Shown: one piece after another, positions 45,725-56,978 of the stretch
Position numbering within the stretch: position 1 is the stretch's first letter
Layout of the letters: each line of letters opens with the position of its first letter
DNA from: Closterium sp. NIES-65
Lineage: Eukaryota; Streptophyta; Zygnematophyceae; Desmidiales; Closteriaceae
Reading direction: 5' to 3'
NCBI GenBank assembly: GCA_948144175.1
Contig: CANXME010002540.1
Coordinates: 1 to 64,000 of the forward strand
DNA: 64,000 nucleotides
The notes under the pieces: generated by a model
Database searches by the model: none
Seen by the model: only the letters and a program-made list of their open reading frames with translations
What the model was told of the DNA's origin: nothing
Translations under genes and position numbers: made by a program

Positions 45725-48700
45725 TCATGACAAGTCATTCTTCCTGCAGCATAGACTTTCTCCCTGTGGATGGAAGGGCATGTGAGGTGAAGATAACAAG
45801 GGTGGGCCCACCTGCAGGTAGATGGTGATGTCTAGGGAGAGAGTCCCCATACTGCCCACCAGCCATGGCAGGTTGCCACTCAGTGCCGCCCTGCCATGCA
45901 CACCGCACACACAAGGGCATCACGCTTCACTTCCAGAGGTTCCCCTGAATGCACTTGCGTGCAGGGCTGAAGAGAAGGGGCTTGGAGCAGAATAGCGTAC
46001 AGAGAAGGGGCGCGCAGCAGAATAGCGTACAGAGAAGGGGCGCGCAGCAGAATGGCAGTGCCGTAGGTGAGGTTGCCGCAGAAGGCGCAGAGGAACATGG
46101 CCATGGAGAGCCCCTCTGCTGACCCGCGCTCCGCGTTCTGCCAGATCTGCGACACCCGCGAGCCCAGGTAGAAGCCCGCTGACACCCACCTGGTGAGGGA
46201 GAGGTGTGAAGGAGAGGTGGGAGGGAGAGGTGGGAGGGAGAGGTGGGAGGGAGAGGCGTGAGGGAGAGGTGTGAAAGGTGAGTGGGAGAGGTGTGTGCGA
46301 GAGGTTTGCGGGAGAGGTATGTGGAGATATGCTGGAGTGGCCAAGATGCCATGGATGACGGATGTCATGCAACGGGGGATGCACACACCCGAGCATGAGG
46401 CCCAGCTGGTGAATGAACTTGCTGGGCTCCTTCCTCCGCCGCTTCCTCTCCGCCCTGCACGCTGCCATCTCTGCATCCCCCTCCTCCCTGTCCCTCTCCC
46501 TCCCGCCCCTCTCCCCCGCGTCCTTTTGCTCCTTGCTCAGTCTGTCAGCGAGTGGAAGCACAGGGGGAAGCAGCTGCAGCACCACACCTGCCTCCCTACC
46601 TGCCAAACTGCCACCATCACTCACTGCACTGCCACCATCCGCACGCGCAGCAGCAGCACCGGTCCGGCAGTTGGGGTGGTGGGGATGCAGCAGGCAGAGC
46701 GTGCTGTTGCCAGGCCTCGCTCTCCCCACCTCCACACCCGCCTGCTGCTGCCACGCATGCCGCTCCCCCCGCAGCTGATGCCACTGTGCCTGCCTCTCCC
46801 TCGCCTGCACTGCCAGCAGCTTCCTCCCTGCCGCCGCCTCTACCTCACCTGTCCCCCACCACGCCCTGCTGCACTTGCCCCCTCTGCACGGACCAGCGCC
46901 AGTGGGTAGTGCTGTAAGCGCATCCCCTTGATCTGCAGGGTTGAGAGCAGAGGACGCGAGTGCCAGCAGCATGAGCGAGCCCAGCAGCAGAGACAGCGCC
47001 CCCGCCTTCTGCGGCCTGGGCCCTGCTGCCCCTCCACCAGAAGAGTTACCTCCCTCGGATGGACCTTCCCCAGTGGTAGCAGGCACGGTGGCAGCTGCAC
47101 TTGCTACAGCAGCCGAGGCACCCGTTCCCTCAGCAGCTGTCCCCTCCTGCTTCACGTGACCCCCCTCTCCATGCGGGGCCCCACCCTCACGCCCGTGCCC
47201 GCCTCCCGCCCCACCCACGCCTGCTGCTCCATGCCCCTCCCGCCCTGCGCCCATCCCTCCAGCCTGCCCCTGCTCTCCCCCCATCAGGGCTGCAGGGCTG
47301 GGCGCGGGGGCAGCGGGGTGGTGGTGGATGGTGAGGCGGGCGTGCAGCAGCGGAGGGCCGTGCTCCAGCCCATACTGCTCCACCACCCGCCGCACCTCCC
47401 GCCCGCTGTACGCCCTGCGCCTGCGCCCCTCGCCGCCCGCGCCCTCCCCGCCCTTCCCCCCTTGCTCCTCGAACTGCACTCGCCCCGCCTGCCCCCCGCC
47501 CCTGCGTCCCTCTGCTCCCCCTGCCTCGTCAGCAGTCGCACGTCTCCTGCTGCATGCACCCGCCACCCCTGCCCCGCCCGTCCCTCCGCCTGTATTGTCT
47601 GACGCCACAGGGAACAGGTCCGCCCGCCCTTCCCCCTCCTCAGCTATCCGCAACAGCCTGCCCCGCCCATCCCCCCGCGCTCCTGCGCCCTGTTCTCTCC
47701 GCCCAGCAGCATTGAGCCGCCGACCCACTGCTTTTACTGCTACGTCTTCTTTTCCTGCCACGTCTGCTCTTCCTGCCACGTCCGTTTCTCCTGCCACGTT
47801 TGCTTCGGCTCCGACTGCGCCTGCGTCTTGGGGAGGTGGGAGGGAGGGGGGCCGGGGGTCGGAGGCGAGGTGGGGCCCCTGCCAGGCGTGGGCGAGGAGC
47901 ACAGCGCCTGAGCGGCCAGCCAAGAACGATACCGGGTGGTAATTGTGGTGCTCGTGCCGGTGCTGCTGCTGCTGCTGCTGCTGCTGCTTCTGTCTGTGCA
48001 CGTGACTCTCATGCTCTGCTGTCGCTGCCGCTGCCCCGCCAGCCACAACCTCTCTATAAGGCAGCTCGTTCTCTAAAGCGCGGATTTCCTCCACAGCACG
48101 TCGTGGCTTCCCCTTGGGGGGCGACACTACAGACAGCGCTCTGCTGACCGCCCCGCTGCTGGCGGCATCCGCGTGATCTGCGGGCGCGGCGGGCCTGGCG
48201 GACAGGAGCGGGCGGCGGAGGGCGGCGGAGGGCGAGGAGAAGGCGGCGGCGGCTATGAAGCCGTCCTGCTGCGACGGCGCGCGCGACATGCAGTCCGCGT
48301 CGAGCTCGAGCGAGTCGCGGTTCTTCAGCTGGTAGTACACGTACTGCGGGGAAGCGCGGTGGGGGGAGGGGAGAGAAGAAGTGGGTTGGGTGGTGGCAAA
48401 GGGCGAAAGAGGAGGTAAGGAAAAAGGGGGGGAGGGTGGGAAGAAAGGCGGGAATGCGTAGCTTAAGGCACGGCGAGTCCGCGGCGACAGCTGCGCAGAC
48501 CGGTATGACTCGGGCATCTGAGTCTCGCACTGGGACATGCGCGCGCGCGGGCGGTACCCGGCAATGCGACGTGCGCGCGGGCGGCACCTGGCACTGCGAC
48601 GTGCGCGCGCGGGAACGGTGGTACCTGCGCGATGATGCAGCAGTCGGCGAAGATGAAGTAGATGGCGGTGAAGGTCTGCGTGATGAGCTGGCTGCCGGAC

Positions 48701-49296
48701 AGCAGACAGCCCAGCAGATTCAGCAGATCGCCCTGCGCGCACAGGCGGACGCGCACGCGCAAGCACACGCACACGCGCACGGAAACACACACGCACCCGC
48801 ACCCGCACACGCACACGCACACGCACACGCACACGCATACACGCGCAGACACGCACACGCACACGCACACGCATGGAGGTGAACAGAGCATGGGAGGCAA
48901 GCACGCAATGACGTCATGGCGTCATCTCCAATACATGTCCCGAACATCACGACCACTCTGTAGCTATCTACACTTGGAGAGAAATATCTACTTCCGTGGG
49001 AAGAACTTTGCGCGGAAAGATAGGGCACGAAACGCATGCGAGTGTGGGGGGCCGGAAGCGGCGCGTACGGAGAGCCATTGGAAGAGGAACCAGGGCGAGA
49101 GCGCGTCAGCGGACCCGACGCGTATATTCTGAATGAACTGCGGCAGCTGCGCGACGAGCCAGCAGCCGATGGAGGCGAGGCCGACCAGGAAGGAGAGGAG
49201 GTCCCAGCGCGAGTACACGCAGTCCTGAAACCAGTCGCGGATCCACTCCACCGCGCCCGCCTCGCACACGCATTTCGAGAGATCCACGCCGTCCAT
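45725..49296 (-). CDS. PQ-loop repeat transporter (YPQ1/PQLC2, SLC66A1-like), six exons, 851 aa
   Basis: This is a probable vacuolar/lysosomal cationic amino-acid exporter. Proposed exons are 49296-49069, 48732-48625, 48343-46389, 46189-46031, 45878-45812 and 45763-45725. All introns are GT-AG, the phases match, and the sum is 852 codons with a TGA stop. Exon 1 carries the first PQ-loop, [14 protein letters not shown] (residues 47-59). Exon 2 encodes [15 protein letters not shown] and the next helix. Exon 4 carries the second repeat, [14 protein letters not shown] then [12 protein letters not shown], where the family's PQ is SQ. Exon 5 encodes [20 protein letters not shown]. Between the two repeats, exon 3 adds over 600 residues of Ala/Gly/Ser/Arg-rich sequence with a poly-Gln run and one hydrophobic segment ([19 protein letters not shown]). 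The usual family length is 300-400 residues. The short last exon is the least certain part. Confidence 0.85.
45971..46060 (-). repeat. 30-bp triplication overlapping the exon 4 donor of the PQ-loop gene
   Basis: A unit containing 'cgcgccccttctctgtacgc' on the minus strand occurs twice and a third, altered copy follows. The first two units each offer the same CT|GTACGC donor, after 46031 and after 46001. Use of the second would insert ten residues in frame. Confidence 0.7.
48738..48880 (+). repeat. (CACACG/ACGC)n microsatellite in intron 1 of the PQ-loop gene
   Basis: An imperfect run of 'cacgcacacg' type dinucleotides and tetranucleotides fills most of the 336-bp first intron, close to the acceptor at 48733. 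Confidence 0.8.
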
Positions 49297-50207
49297 TGCG
49301 GCGCGGCGAGGCTAGCTTGAGATGAGGATGACTTCGCGAACGAAGGGAGGGGTGCATGTTCTGGCGGGGAATATGATATTGGGTGGTGATGGACTTGGTC
49401 GATTTGCCATGGCTACCACGTCGTGAGTGAGAAATGAGGCTAGGGAGCAGAAGAAAGCGTGCGGGTCACTGCCCTTCGTTACCGCCTGCGGCGTTCCTGT
49501 CGGCTGGCCATGCAATGGCTGGCAGGAATCGCTGATCAGAAGCTGGGTGCGTCGGCCATGGATTTCATCAGGCTTCAATATGGGATTGACTCGAAACAAC
49601 TTCCAGGAGGCCTAGGAGGTTGCGGGCGGGTGCGACACAAGTGCCGTCGGTGCGCTGGCGTGCGACGGGATCCACGCGCAAGTCGACCAGCATTGGCCGG
49701 AATATCCAACTCGATCCAAGGCCGGATCACACTTGACGAGCGGGGATTTGTGAATTGTCGAGAAATGTGGTGCGCGTGGCGACAGAGAGGTTGCGTATGG
49801 TTGGCGAAAGCGGTTTCGTCGCACGTCAGTCGCAGCCAAGGGGATGAGGCGAGCCAACACGAGTAACAAAAGAGGTGATGACGCAACCTTGACTCATGGA
49901 TTGTCGCGGAGGCCAGTTCTTGTCTGCCACACAAGACTCGTGCTGCCGTGTCGGTTGGAATCGCGATATAACCTCCGAAATGGGTCGTACGATCTGGAAG
50001 ACGAAGGTATGATAACTGTTTAGAGTAAAAATACCTTTCTATAGTAAGGAATAAATCCCGTAAAAAGACAAATACAAACAGGAGAATAACAAGCCAAAAA
50101 GCTACATGACCTTAGTGTCACAAATAAGCCCGCAAATTGGGCAAAAAAATGTGGGCTGCAAAATTCCCTGCACTACTACCCACTGGTCGTGGGAAAAAAA
50201 TCAGCAA
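49297..50207. other. Intergenic region between the PQ-loop gene start and the EIN2 3' end
   Basis: The 5' part (49297 to about 49460) would hold the PQ-loop promoter on the minus strand. The part near 50020-50207 is AT-rich with A-runs and is the likely EIN2 3' untranslated region. Short open frames are present but show no family motif. No RNA gene was seen. Confidence 0.55.
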
Positions 50208-53200
50208 CTAAGGATTGGCGAAAAAGCCCAGGCGTCGCTTGTACCGCTTCAGAACCGACGAGAGGTTCTCCTTCCCCTTGGGGAATGCCACATCCCCCGC
50301 CACCGTGCCGGTCCTGCCCTTGCGCCCTCCCACCGCCGCCTCCACTTCACGAATGCGGTCGAGGAAAAGAGCAGCACACGCCGGCCCCCGGTGGCCTGGT
50401 GGGCCGGGGAAGGGCCAGTTGGGGCTGGCGAGGGGGATCTGCGTGCCCCAGAGGGAGCAGGTGAGCAGCCCCTGGAAGAGGCGCTGTGCTGCCAGCGCTG
50501 GCTGCCCCGCTGCCTCTCCAAAACAGGCACACAGCACCGGCACTGGCCGAGGGTGCGAAAATGCAGGGTCCAGAACTCCCTGAAAGAATGCAATTATAAG
50601 GAGAGGGGGGACAGATGAGGATGAGAACATCATAACGACAGGTTTTGCTGCTAGACGCAGCACGATTGAAGAAGATGCAGGGATGCGCACTGGGGAAGGA
50701 GGAGAGATGGCTGACCTGCAGGCGGTTGAGCACGTAGGTGTATTTGCCCCACAGCTCTGGTCTGCTCTCCAGCTGCGACAGCTCCAACACCCGGTGCACA
50801 CACCACACCCCAAACGACACCACCAGCGCCGGGCCCCACACACACCCAGCGCCGCACCCCCACACTCCCGCTGGCAGCACCCACTCCCCGTCCCTGCCGC
50901 CGCCACTGTGCGCATGCACGTGGTGGGTAGCTGTGTGCGTGAGAGAGGGAGGGGAGATGCGAGCAGAGAGTGCGGAGGAGGCGGCAAGCTTGCGGTCGCG
51001 GAGGGCGAGGGCGGCAATGAGGTCCTCGTCGGGGCCGGTGTCGAAGCGGAAGAGCCAGTCGCTGCCCTCCACTCGCAGCAAGCGCTGCACACACACCCGC
51101 ACCGCCTCCACTCGCGCCTCCTCTGCCGCCGCTGCTGTGGCTGCTCCCATCAGAGGAATGGAGAGCTCGTGCTGCCTGCCCTGCTGCTTCTCCTGCTGCT
51201 GCGCCTGCTGTACCTGCTGCATCTGCTGCCAGCCAGGGTTGCTGGTCTGTCCCCCCTTGCTCACAGCAGTAGCGCCTAGCCATTGCTCTGCCAGGTCTGG
51301 TAAGTCTTGTGGGGGCATGGCAGGCCCATGCATGCTGCTCTGGATGCCCGCCACATGCATGGTGCTCCACTTTCCACTGCCCCCGCTGCTTGCTGCTGCT
51401 GCGCCCCGCACGGCCTGGGATCCATACCCCCACATGCCCCCACTGCCTGTTCGCTGCAGCGACCCCACTCTCCCGTTTGTGAGCGCAGCAGGAGAGGCAG
51501 CGTCGCAAAGCCCCAGATGGAGTGGTGCAGTGCGGTGTGGCCTCGTCCCCACCAGCTCATCCACCTGCTGCTCCCATGCACTGCCCATGATGCCCCCTGC
51601 ACCACAACCAGCACCGCCACCAGCACCACCAGCAGCGCCGTCCATAGCAGTCCCAGCTCGACCCACGCTGCTGAACTCCGCATACTCGTGCTGCAACTGG
51701 CTCAGCTGTGCCAGGCTGGCAGCAGCATCCGCCACTTCACTCTCATCAACACTACCATCTTCCACCACTGCAAACCCAAGCGCCCCCACTCTGTGCTCCT
51801 GCTGATACACCTGCTGCTGCTGCTGAAAGGGACTCATGCGACCAGAGCCGAGCAGGCCGTGGCACTGCCCTGCCAGCCCGCCATCCCCCAGCAGGGAGGG
51901 GGTGTGCGCCCTGAGGCTGAGCCCCCCCAGCAGGTCGCCCCGCAGGTTGGGCGTGGAGCGGCTGGGACCCTCCACCTGCCACACCTGCCCTGCACCACCC
52001 ACCCCACCGAGTAGCGCACCCCCTGTGTCCCCTCCCACTCCAACGCACATCCCCCCTGCCAGAGCCGAGCTCTGTGCCCCCTGGTTCATGCCCATTTCTG
52101 CATCCATGCCCATCCCTGCACCCATGCCCGCGCCCATGCCTGCACCCATGCCCGCGCCCACATAGGTGGGAGGCGGGAGGGAGGAGGGGGGGTCAGGCGA
52201 GATGCAGCGGCGGGTGGGGAGGAGGTAGGAGGGGTGCAGCAGAGAGAGCTCGTGCAGGGTGGGCAGGTGGGAGAGCGTGCTGTACTCGCGCCCTGCTGCT
52301 GCTGGTAGGTGGGAGAGCGTGCTGTACTCGCGCCCTGCTGCTGCTGCTGCTGCTGCTGACGATGGCTGTGAGGACGAGAGCAGCGACGCCATACCCCCAC
52401 CCATGCTGCTGCTGTGCATAGTGCTGCTGGTGTTGGTGCTGCTGATGCTGCTGCTGCTGCTGCTTGGCACGGAGGCGGAGGGTGAGAAGGCGGGGGAGAA
52501 AGACGGGGAGAAGGGCTTGGCACTAGCTGATAACAGATGCGAGCCGTGAAAAGCAGACAGGGAAGCCTGCTTCGACACGTAACAGTCCACAGGCAAGCCC
52601 ATGCCGCCCTGCGATGCACCTCCTGCTGCCCTCCCCGTGCCGCCCTGCCCTGCTGCCCCCAACACACCCTGCGCCCTCCCCTCCCCCACGCCCTGCCCGC
52701 GCCCATCCACCACCACCGCATGGCCATGTAAGTCAAAGATCGCCGCCCAGAACTCGTCCAGAATGGCGGCCACCTGCCTGCGCGCCCCTCGCCCCAGCCC
52801 ACACACGCGTGACAGACTGCCGCTGCCACTCCTGCCACCGCCACTCATGCCACAGCTGCTGCTGCACACGGTGCTGCTGCTGCACGCGCTGATCCCGCTT
52901 CTACTAGCATGGCCAGCACCAGAGGAGGAGCAGGGGGCGAGGGCTGGCAGGAAGGAGGGCGCTGACAGATCTGCACACTTTCCCGAGAAACCCTTGCCAC
53001 CCTTGCAATCAGGCACAGGGCCACTCTCCGGGTCACAGGGCTCAGTGGAGAGACTGGCCTTTCCCTCTGGTGGGTGCTTGCATGAAGGCTTTGCAGGGGT
53101 GGTTGCGGAATGGAATGGATCGTCCGGCAACGGCCCCACTGCTGACATCTCCCCCTTCTGCTCCCCTGCACCCGCCCCTTTGCTCCCCTCCTCCCCCACC

Positions 53201-55245
53201 ACCTCTTCCCCTCGTTGCCGCACCGCCACCATCTGTTTCTCCTCCTCTTCTACCTCCTCCTCCCCAGCCTGCCCTGCACCCACCAACCCCCCTCCCACAC
53301 CAAGCTTCGCCTCCCTGCCCTCTACCGCGCCCCCCAGCCCCTCCTGCTCTGCGCACTCTCCAGCGCCCCCCAGCTCGTCGCCCTCTGTGCTGGCGTGGGG
53401 GGCATCTGCAGCGGCCCCACCCGGGGCTGTGTGAGCCTTGCCCTTTGCTTCCTTCTCCTCCCCCTGCTCCTTCTGCTCCTTCTGCTCCTCCTGCTCCTCT
53501 TCCTTCTCCTCCTCTCTGTCGGGCAGTGATACAACCGATTTGGCATCTACAGTACGGGAAGCAACCGGGGGTGCACAGTCCATCACAGCACCTACTCCTT
53601 CCACCGCTGCTGATTCCTTCCTAACCGCGACCCCGCCCACTGCTAATGTTGCAGCCTCAACCACACTTTCATTGGCACCAGCTGCAGCAGCAACAAAACG
53701 TTCGGCGGCAGCAGGAACAGCAGAAGGTTTGGCAGCAACAGCAGCAGAAGGTACGGCAGCAACAGCCTCGGATTCAGCGCCAGAATGCTCCTCACCACCG
53801 TTCACTGGTTCTCCCTCTGCACTATGCTCCGCCCCCTCCTGCTCTCGCCCCTTCTGCTCTGCACTCCCTGCCCGCACAGCTTCTTGGCTCGCACCCACAC
53901 ACGCATCGCCAACCATGTCCCCACTCCCAACTCCCATGCTCCCCATCTTCTCCTCTCCTGCTCCCTCTTGCTCGTCTGCCCCTGCAAGGGACTCTGCCGC
54001 CCACTGCTGCGTCCCCTCCCACCCCTCCTCACCTTCGTCACACATCACCTGCTCCCTCCACCGCAACCCCCCCTCCCCCTCTTCCTCCACCCACTGCTGC
54101 TGCCACATCACATCATCCCCATCCCTCTCCTCCCCCACCACCTCCTCTCCGCCATACATCCAATCCTCCATCCCCTCGCCCATAACAGCTTCCTCCTCCC
54201 CCATGCCTTCATCCAGAACACCCTCCCCCGCCCCCTCCTCGTCCCCCTCCCCCGCTCCCTCCGACCGCAGAGGTACCCTCATCACCCACCCCAGCGCTCC
54301 CACCGCCGCTGCCACCACCACACTCCCCCCCACCGCCGCGCCCACCTGCGCCAGCCCATGCCACACCGCCCCTGGCGCCAGCGCCACTGCCAGCCCCGCT
54401 CCGCCCTCCTCCCCCGCCTCCCCCGCCCACGCCCCCCCCGCCAGCCACTCCCACAGCCCCATGCCCTCCATCTCCCCCGCATAGCCCTGCAGCAGCGCGG
54501 GTAGCGCGGAGGCCAGGGGCGCGAGGGAGAGCGCGGAGAGGGCGCAGCAGGCGAGGCAGGCGAGCAGGCGGAGGGCGGGAGGGAGGCGGCAGGGGCCCAT
54601 GACGTGGGGGGAAGCCGCCAGGCGGATGAGAGGCGCGGCGGCCAGGGGTAGCAGGGGGGCGAGGGCGAGAGGCGCGGATTGGATCAAGCTGAGGGCGGAA
54701 GAGTCCCCTAGGAGGAGCGCGGGGAGGAGAGTGAGGAGAAGGGAGGCGAGGCGGGTGGCTGCGAAGGCGAGGTAGGGGGAGGGGTGGCGCGGAGGTGGGG
54801 AGGAAGGGGGAGCGGAGGAGGCGGGGGGAGGAGGGAAGGCGAAGGCGGAGAGCGCGAGCTGGGCGGCGAGGGTGGTGGAGGGCGCGAGGAGGTGCGCTGC
54901 TGCCAGCAGCACGAGCGCGAATAGCCCCGGCGCTGCCTTGGCCGTGAGCAACTGGTACAGGGGAGAGGCGTGGGACGGGAGGGAGGGCAGATGGGCGGAA
55001 AAGGACGGGGGAGAGTGAGGTGCTGTGCCGATGATACGGATCGTGCGGTGCAGGAAGTACATTCACAAATCTACATTACGTGCGGAAAGGGGAGGAGGGG
55101 AGGGGGGAGAAGGGAGGGAAGGTGGGGGGAGAAGGGAAAAAGGGGGAGGGGGGGAGAGGGAGGGGGGTAATGCGAGAGATAGTGCACACACAGACACACA
55201 GACACGCACGCACGCACGCACAAACATGCACACACACACACACAC

Positions 55246-55323
<78 letters not shown>

Positions 55324-56978
55324 GCACGAGGAGGCAGTGGCCGTCCTGCAGTGACAGCACGGACGGCGCGTCTGTCTCGTCCTCCTCATCCTCCCCCCTC
55401 CTCATCGCCCCTGCAGCAGCGCCCAGCACCAGCAGCACCGTTGCCACCAGAGCCAGCAACTGCGGCAGTAGCAGCTCCCCCCACCTCCGCCACCGCCGCC
55501 CCCCTGTGCACCTTGCGCCCGCCCCCTGCTTCTCTGGCTTGCGCTCCTCCGCGCCGGCCTTTTCCTGCGCGTGGGCAGGCAGGGCAGAAGGAAGGAGGAA
55601 CAGACACGAGGCGCAAGAGGGTAGTGACATGGGGCATGAGAGACAAGACAAGCTACTGGAACGCGGAAGCAGCGAGCGGAGGTTTGACAGCACAGCACGC
55701 CGCAGCCGAACGAGCACACCCGAAAAAGGACGAGGGGCGAAGCGACGCAACGAAGCGACGGAGAGACGAAGTGACAACGCAAGGGGAGCGGGAACGAGGA
55801 GACGAGGGGCGCACCTGCCAGGCGAGCAGCAGGAAGGTGTGCGGCAGCAGACACGCGCCCAGCATCGCCGCGCCCATCCACGCGCTCTCCGCGGAGGGGA
55901 GAATAGAAGTGGGCGCGACGAGGGGGACGAGATGCGGGATGAACGCGGCGGGGGTGAGGAAGGGGAGGGCGGAGAGGCAGTGCAGGGCGCAGGAGAGGAG
56001 CAGCAGCAGCAGCAGGCTGACGCACAGCGACACCAGCTGCTGAGCCTGCGCGTGTTGGGGGGCGGAGAAACAGGGAGAGGCGGCGAAAGGCAGGGAGGCG
56101 GGGAGAGGTGAGTGGGATCGCAGTGACATGGGTGGGTGAGGAGCGCGCAGGTGTGGGAAGCAGTGTGATCGGCGGCAGAAGATGAGGACATGGGGCATGA
56201 CTCATGCACGTGCAGTGACCAGCCGATTGCGCGTGAGAACGTATCTGGGCTTCCGCTGCCAACTTTCCACACCGGCCGCGGGTGAGCCACGCAGATAAAG
56301 CGCCCCACATGGCCGCGCGGTGGCAAGGGAAGAGAAAATTAAAAGGGGGGGTGGAAGCCTGGAGGGGGGACGATTTCGTAGCGGAGTCGCAATACGCGGA
56401 GGGGCGCACCTTGCCGGGAGGGGCGGCAATGGCGGCGAGGCCGGAGAGGGCGGAGAGCAGCAGCGCGGGCTTGAGCGCGAGCCCCGCCAGCAGCTGCAGC
56501 GCCGTGGCGGAGGCCCAGAGCGCGGCGATGTCGAGCGCGACGATGGAGGCGGCGCAGAGGAGCGGCAGCAGGCGGCGGAGGGCGCGCGGAAACTCGTGAA
56601 GCCAAACCTGCGACGAGGCGGAGAACACGGGGCGGATTCGTGAGCGGCTGAATGTGGGAATTCGCAAGCGGCGGAGTGCGAAATCGGGTAACAGCGGAGC
56701 GCGAGCTAGCGAGCGCGAACCTGAGGAACGGTGGCACCAGTGACGTCGACGATGCGCGCAGCCGCGTAATTGAGGAGCAGCGCGACGGCGTGCGCGAACA
56801 GCAAGAGCGGCAGAAGCGCCGCTCCGCCGTGGCGCGATGCGGCCGCGGAAAGAGCGAGCGACCAGAGGTGCGGGTTGAGCGACGCGGCGAGCAGCGCCAG
56901 GGGAAGGCCCATTAGAGACCACACGGGACACAGTGGACCGCTCCAGGCGGAGGGTAAAACCCGCGGGAGAAACGCCAT
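50208..56978 (-). CDS. EIN2: EIN2, ethylene-insensitive 2, six exons, 1,845 aa
   Basis: EIN2 is an ER-membrane, NRAMP-related protein. In land plants its cleaved C-terminal half relays the ethylene signal. Proposed exons are 56978-56721, 56607-56410, 56045-55815, 55564-55322, 54951-50716 and 50579-50208, all phase 0 and GT-AG. Exons 1-5 encode about 12 hydrophobic helices; NYAAARIVDVTG, GACLLPHTF and PLIRLAASPHVMG match the EIN2 NRAMP region. The C-terminal half shows CGLGRGARRQVAAILDEFW (about residue 1025), EGSDWLFRF (about 1605), SFGVWCVHRVLELSQLESRP and ELWGKYTYVLNRLQ. The last exon has GVLDPAFS, RKGRTGTVAGDVAFPKGKEN and the nuclear-localisation motif SVLKRYKRRL, then a TAG stop. It is longer than Arabidopsis EIN2 (about 1,294 aa) because of Ala/Ser/Glu/Gln-rich insertions. 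The NRAMP metal-binding motif is altered. Confidence 0.93.
52265..52350 (-). repeat. In-frame tandem duplication of about 42 bp in EIN2 exon 5
   Basis: The minus strand encodes REYSTLSHLP twice, separated by a short Ala/Gly stretch from CTG/CAG-rich DNA. The duplication keeps the reading frame and lies in the poorly conserved cytosolic part. Confidence 0.75.
55228..55320 (+). repeat. (CA)n microsatellite abutting the EIN2 intron 4 splice donor
   Basis: The run is more than 40 CA dinucleotides with one CG interruption near 55249. On the minus strand it reads (GT)n, and its first GT, at 55321-55320, is the 5' splice site of intron 4 (CAG|GTGTGT). Confidence 0.9.

Noticed and set aside
46271-47942. 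Plus-strand open frames opposite the PQ-loop gene exon 3
   Set aside because: They mirror GC-rich, low-complexity coding sequence on the minus strand and show no independent domains.
54952-55062. Reading EIN2 through MYFLHRTIRIIGTAPH, which looks like LHRATIRILAVAP of Arabidopsis EIN2
   Set aside because: It is a coincidence. The true counterpart is AATRLASLLLTLLPALLLGD further on, the stretch ends in a pyrimidine-rich acceptor (ctgtaccag) at phase 0, and splicing there gives a continuous alignment across the junction.
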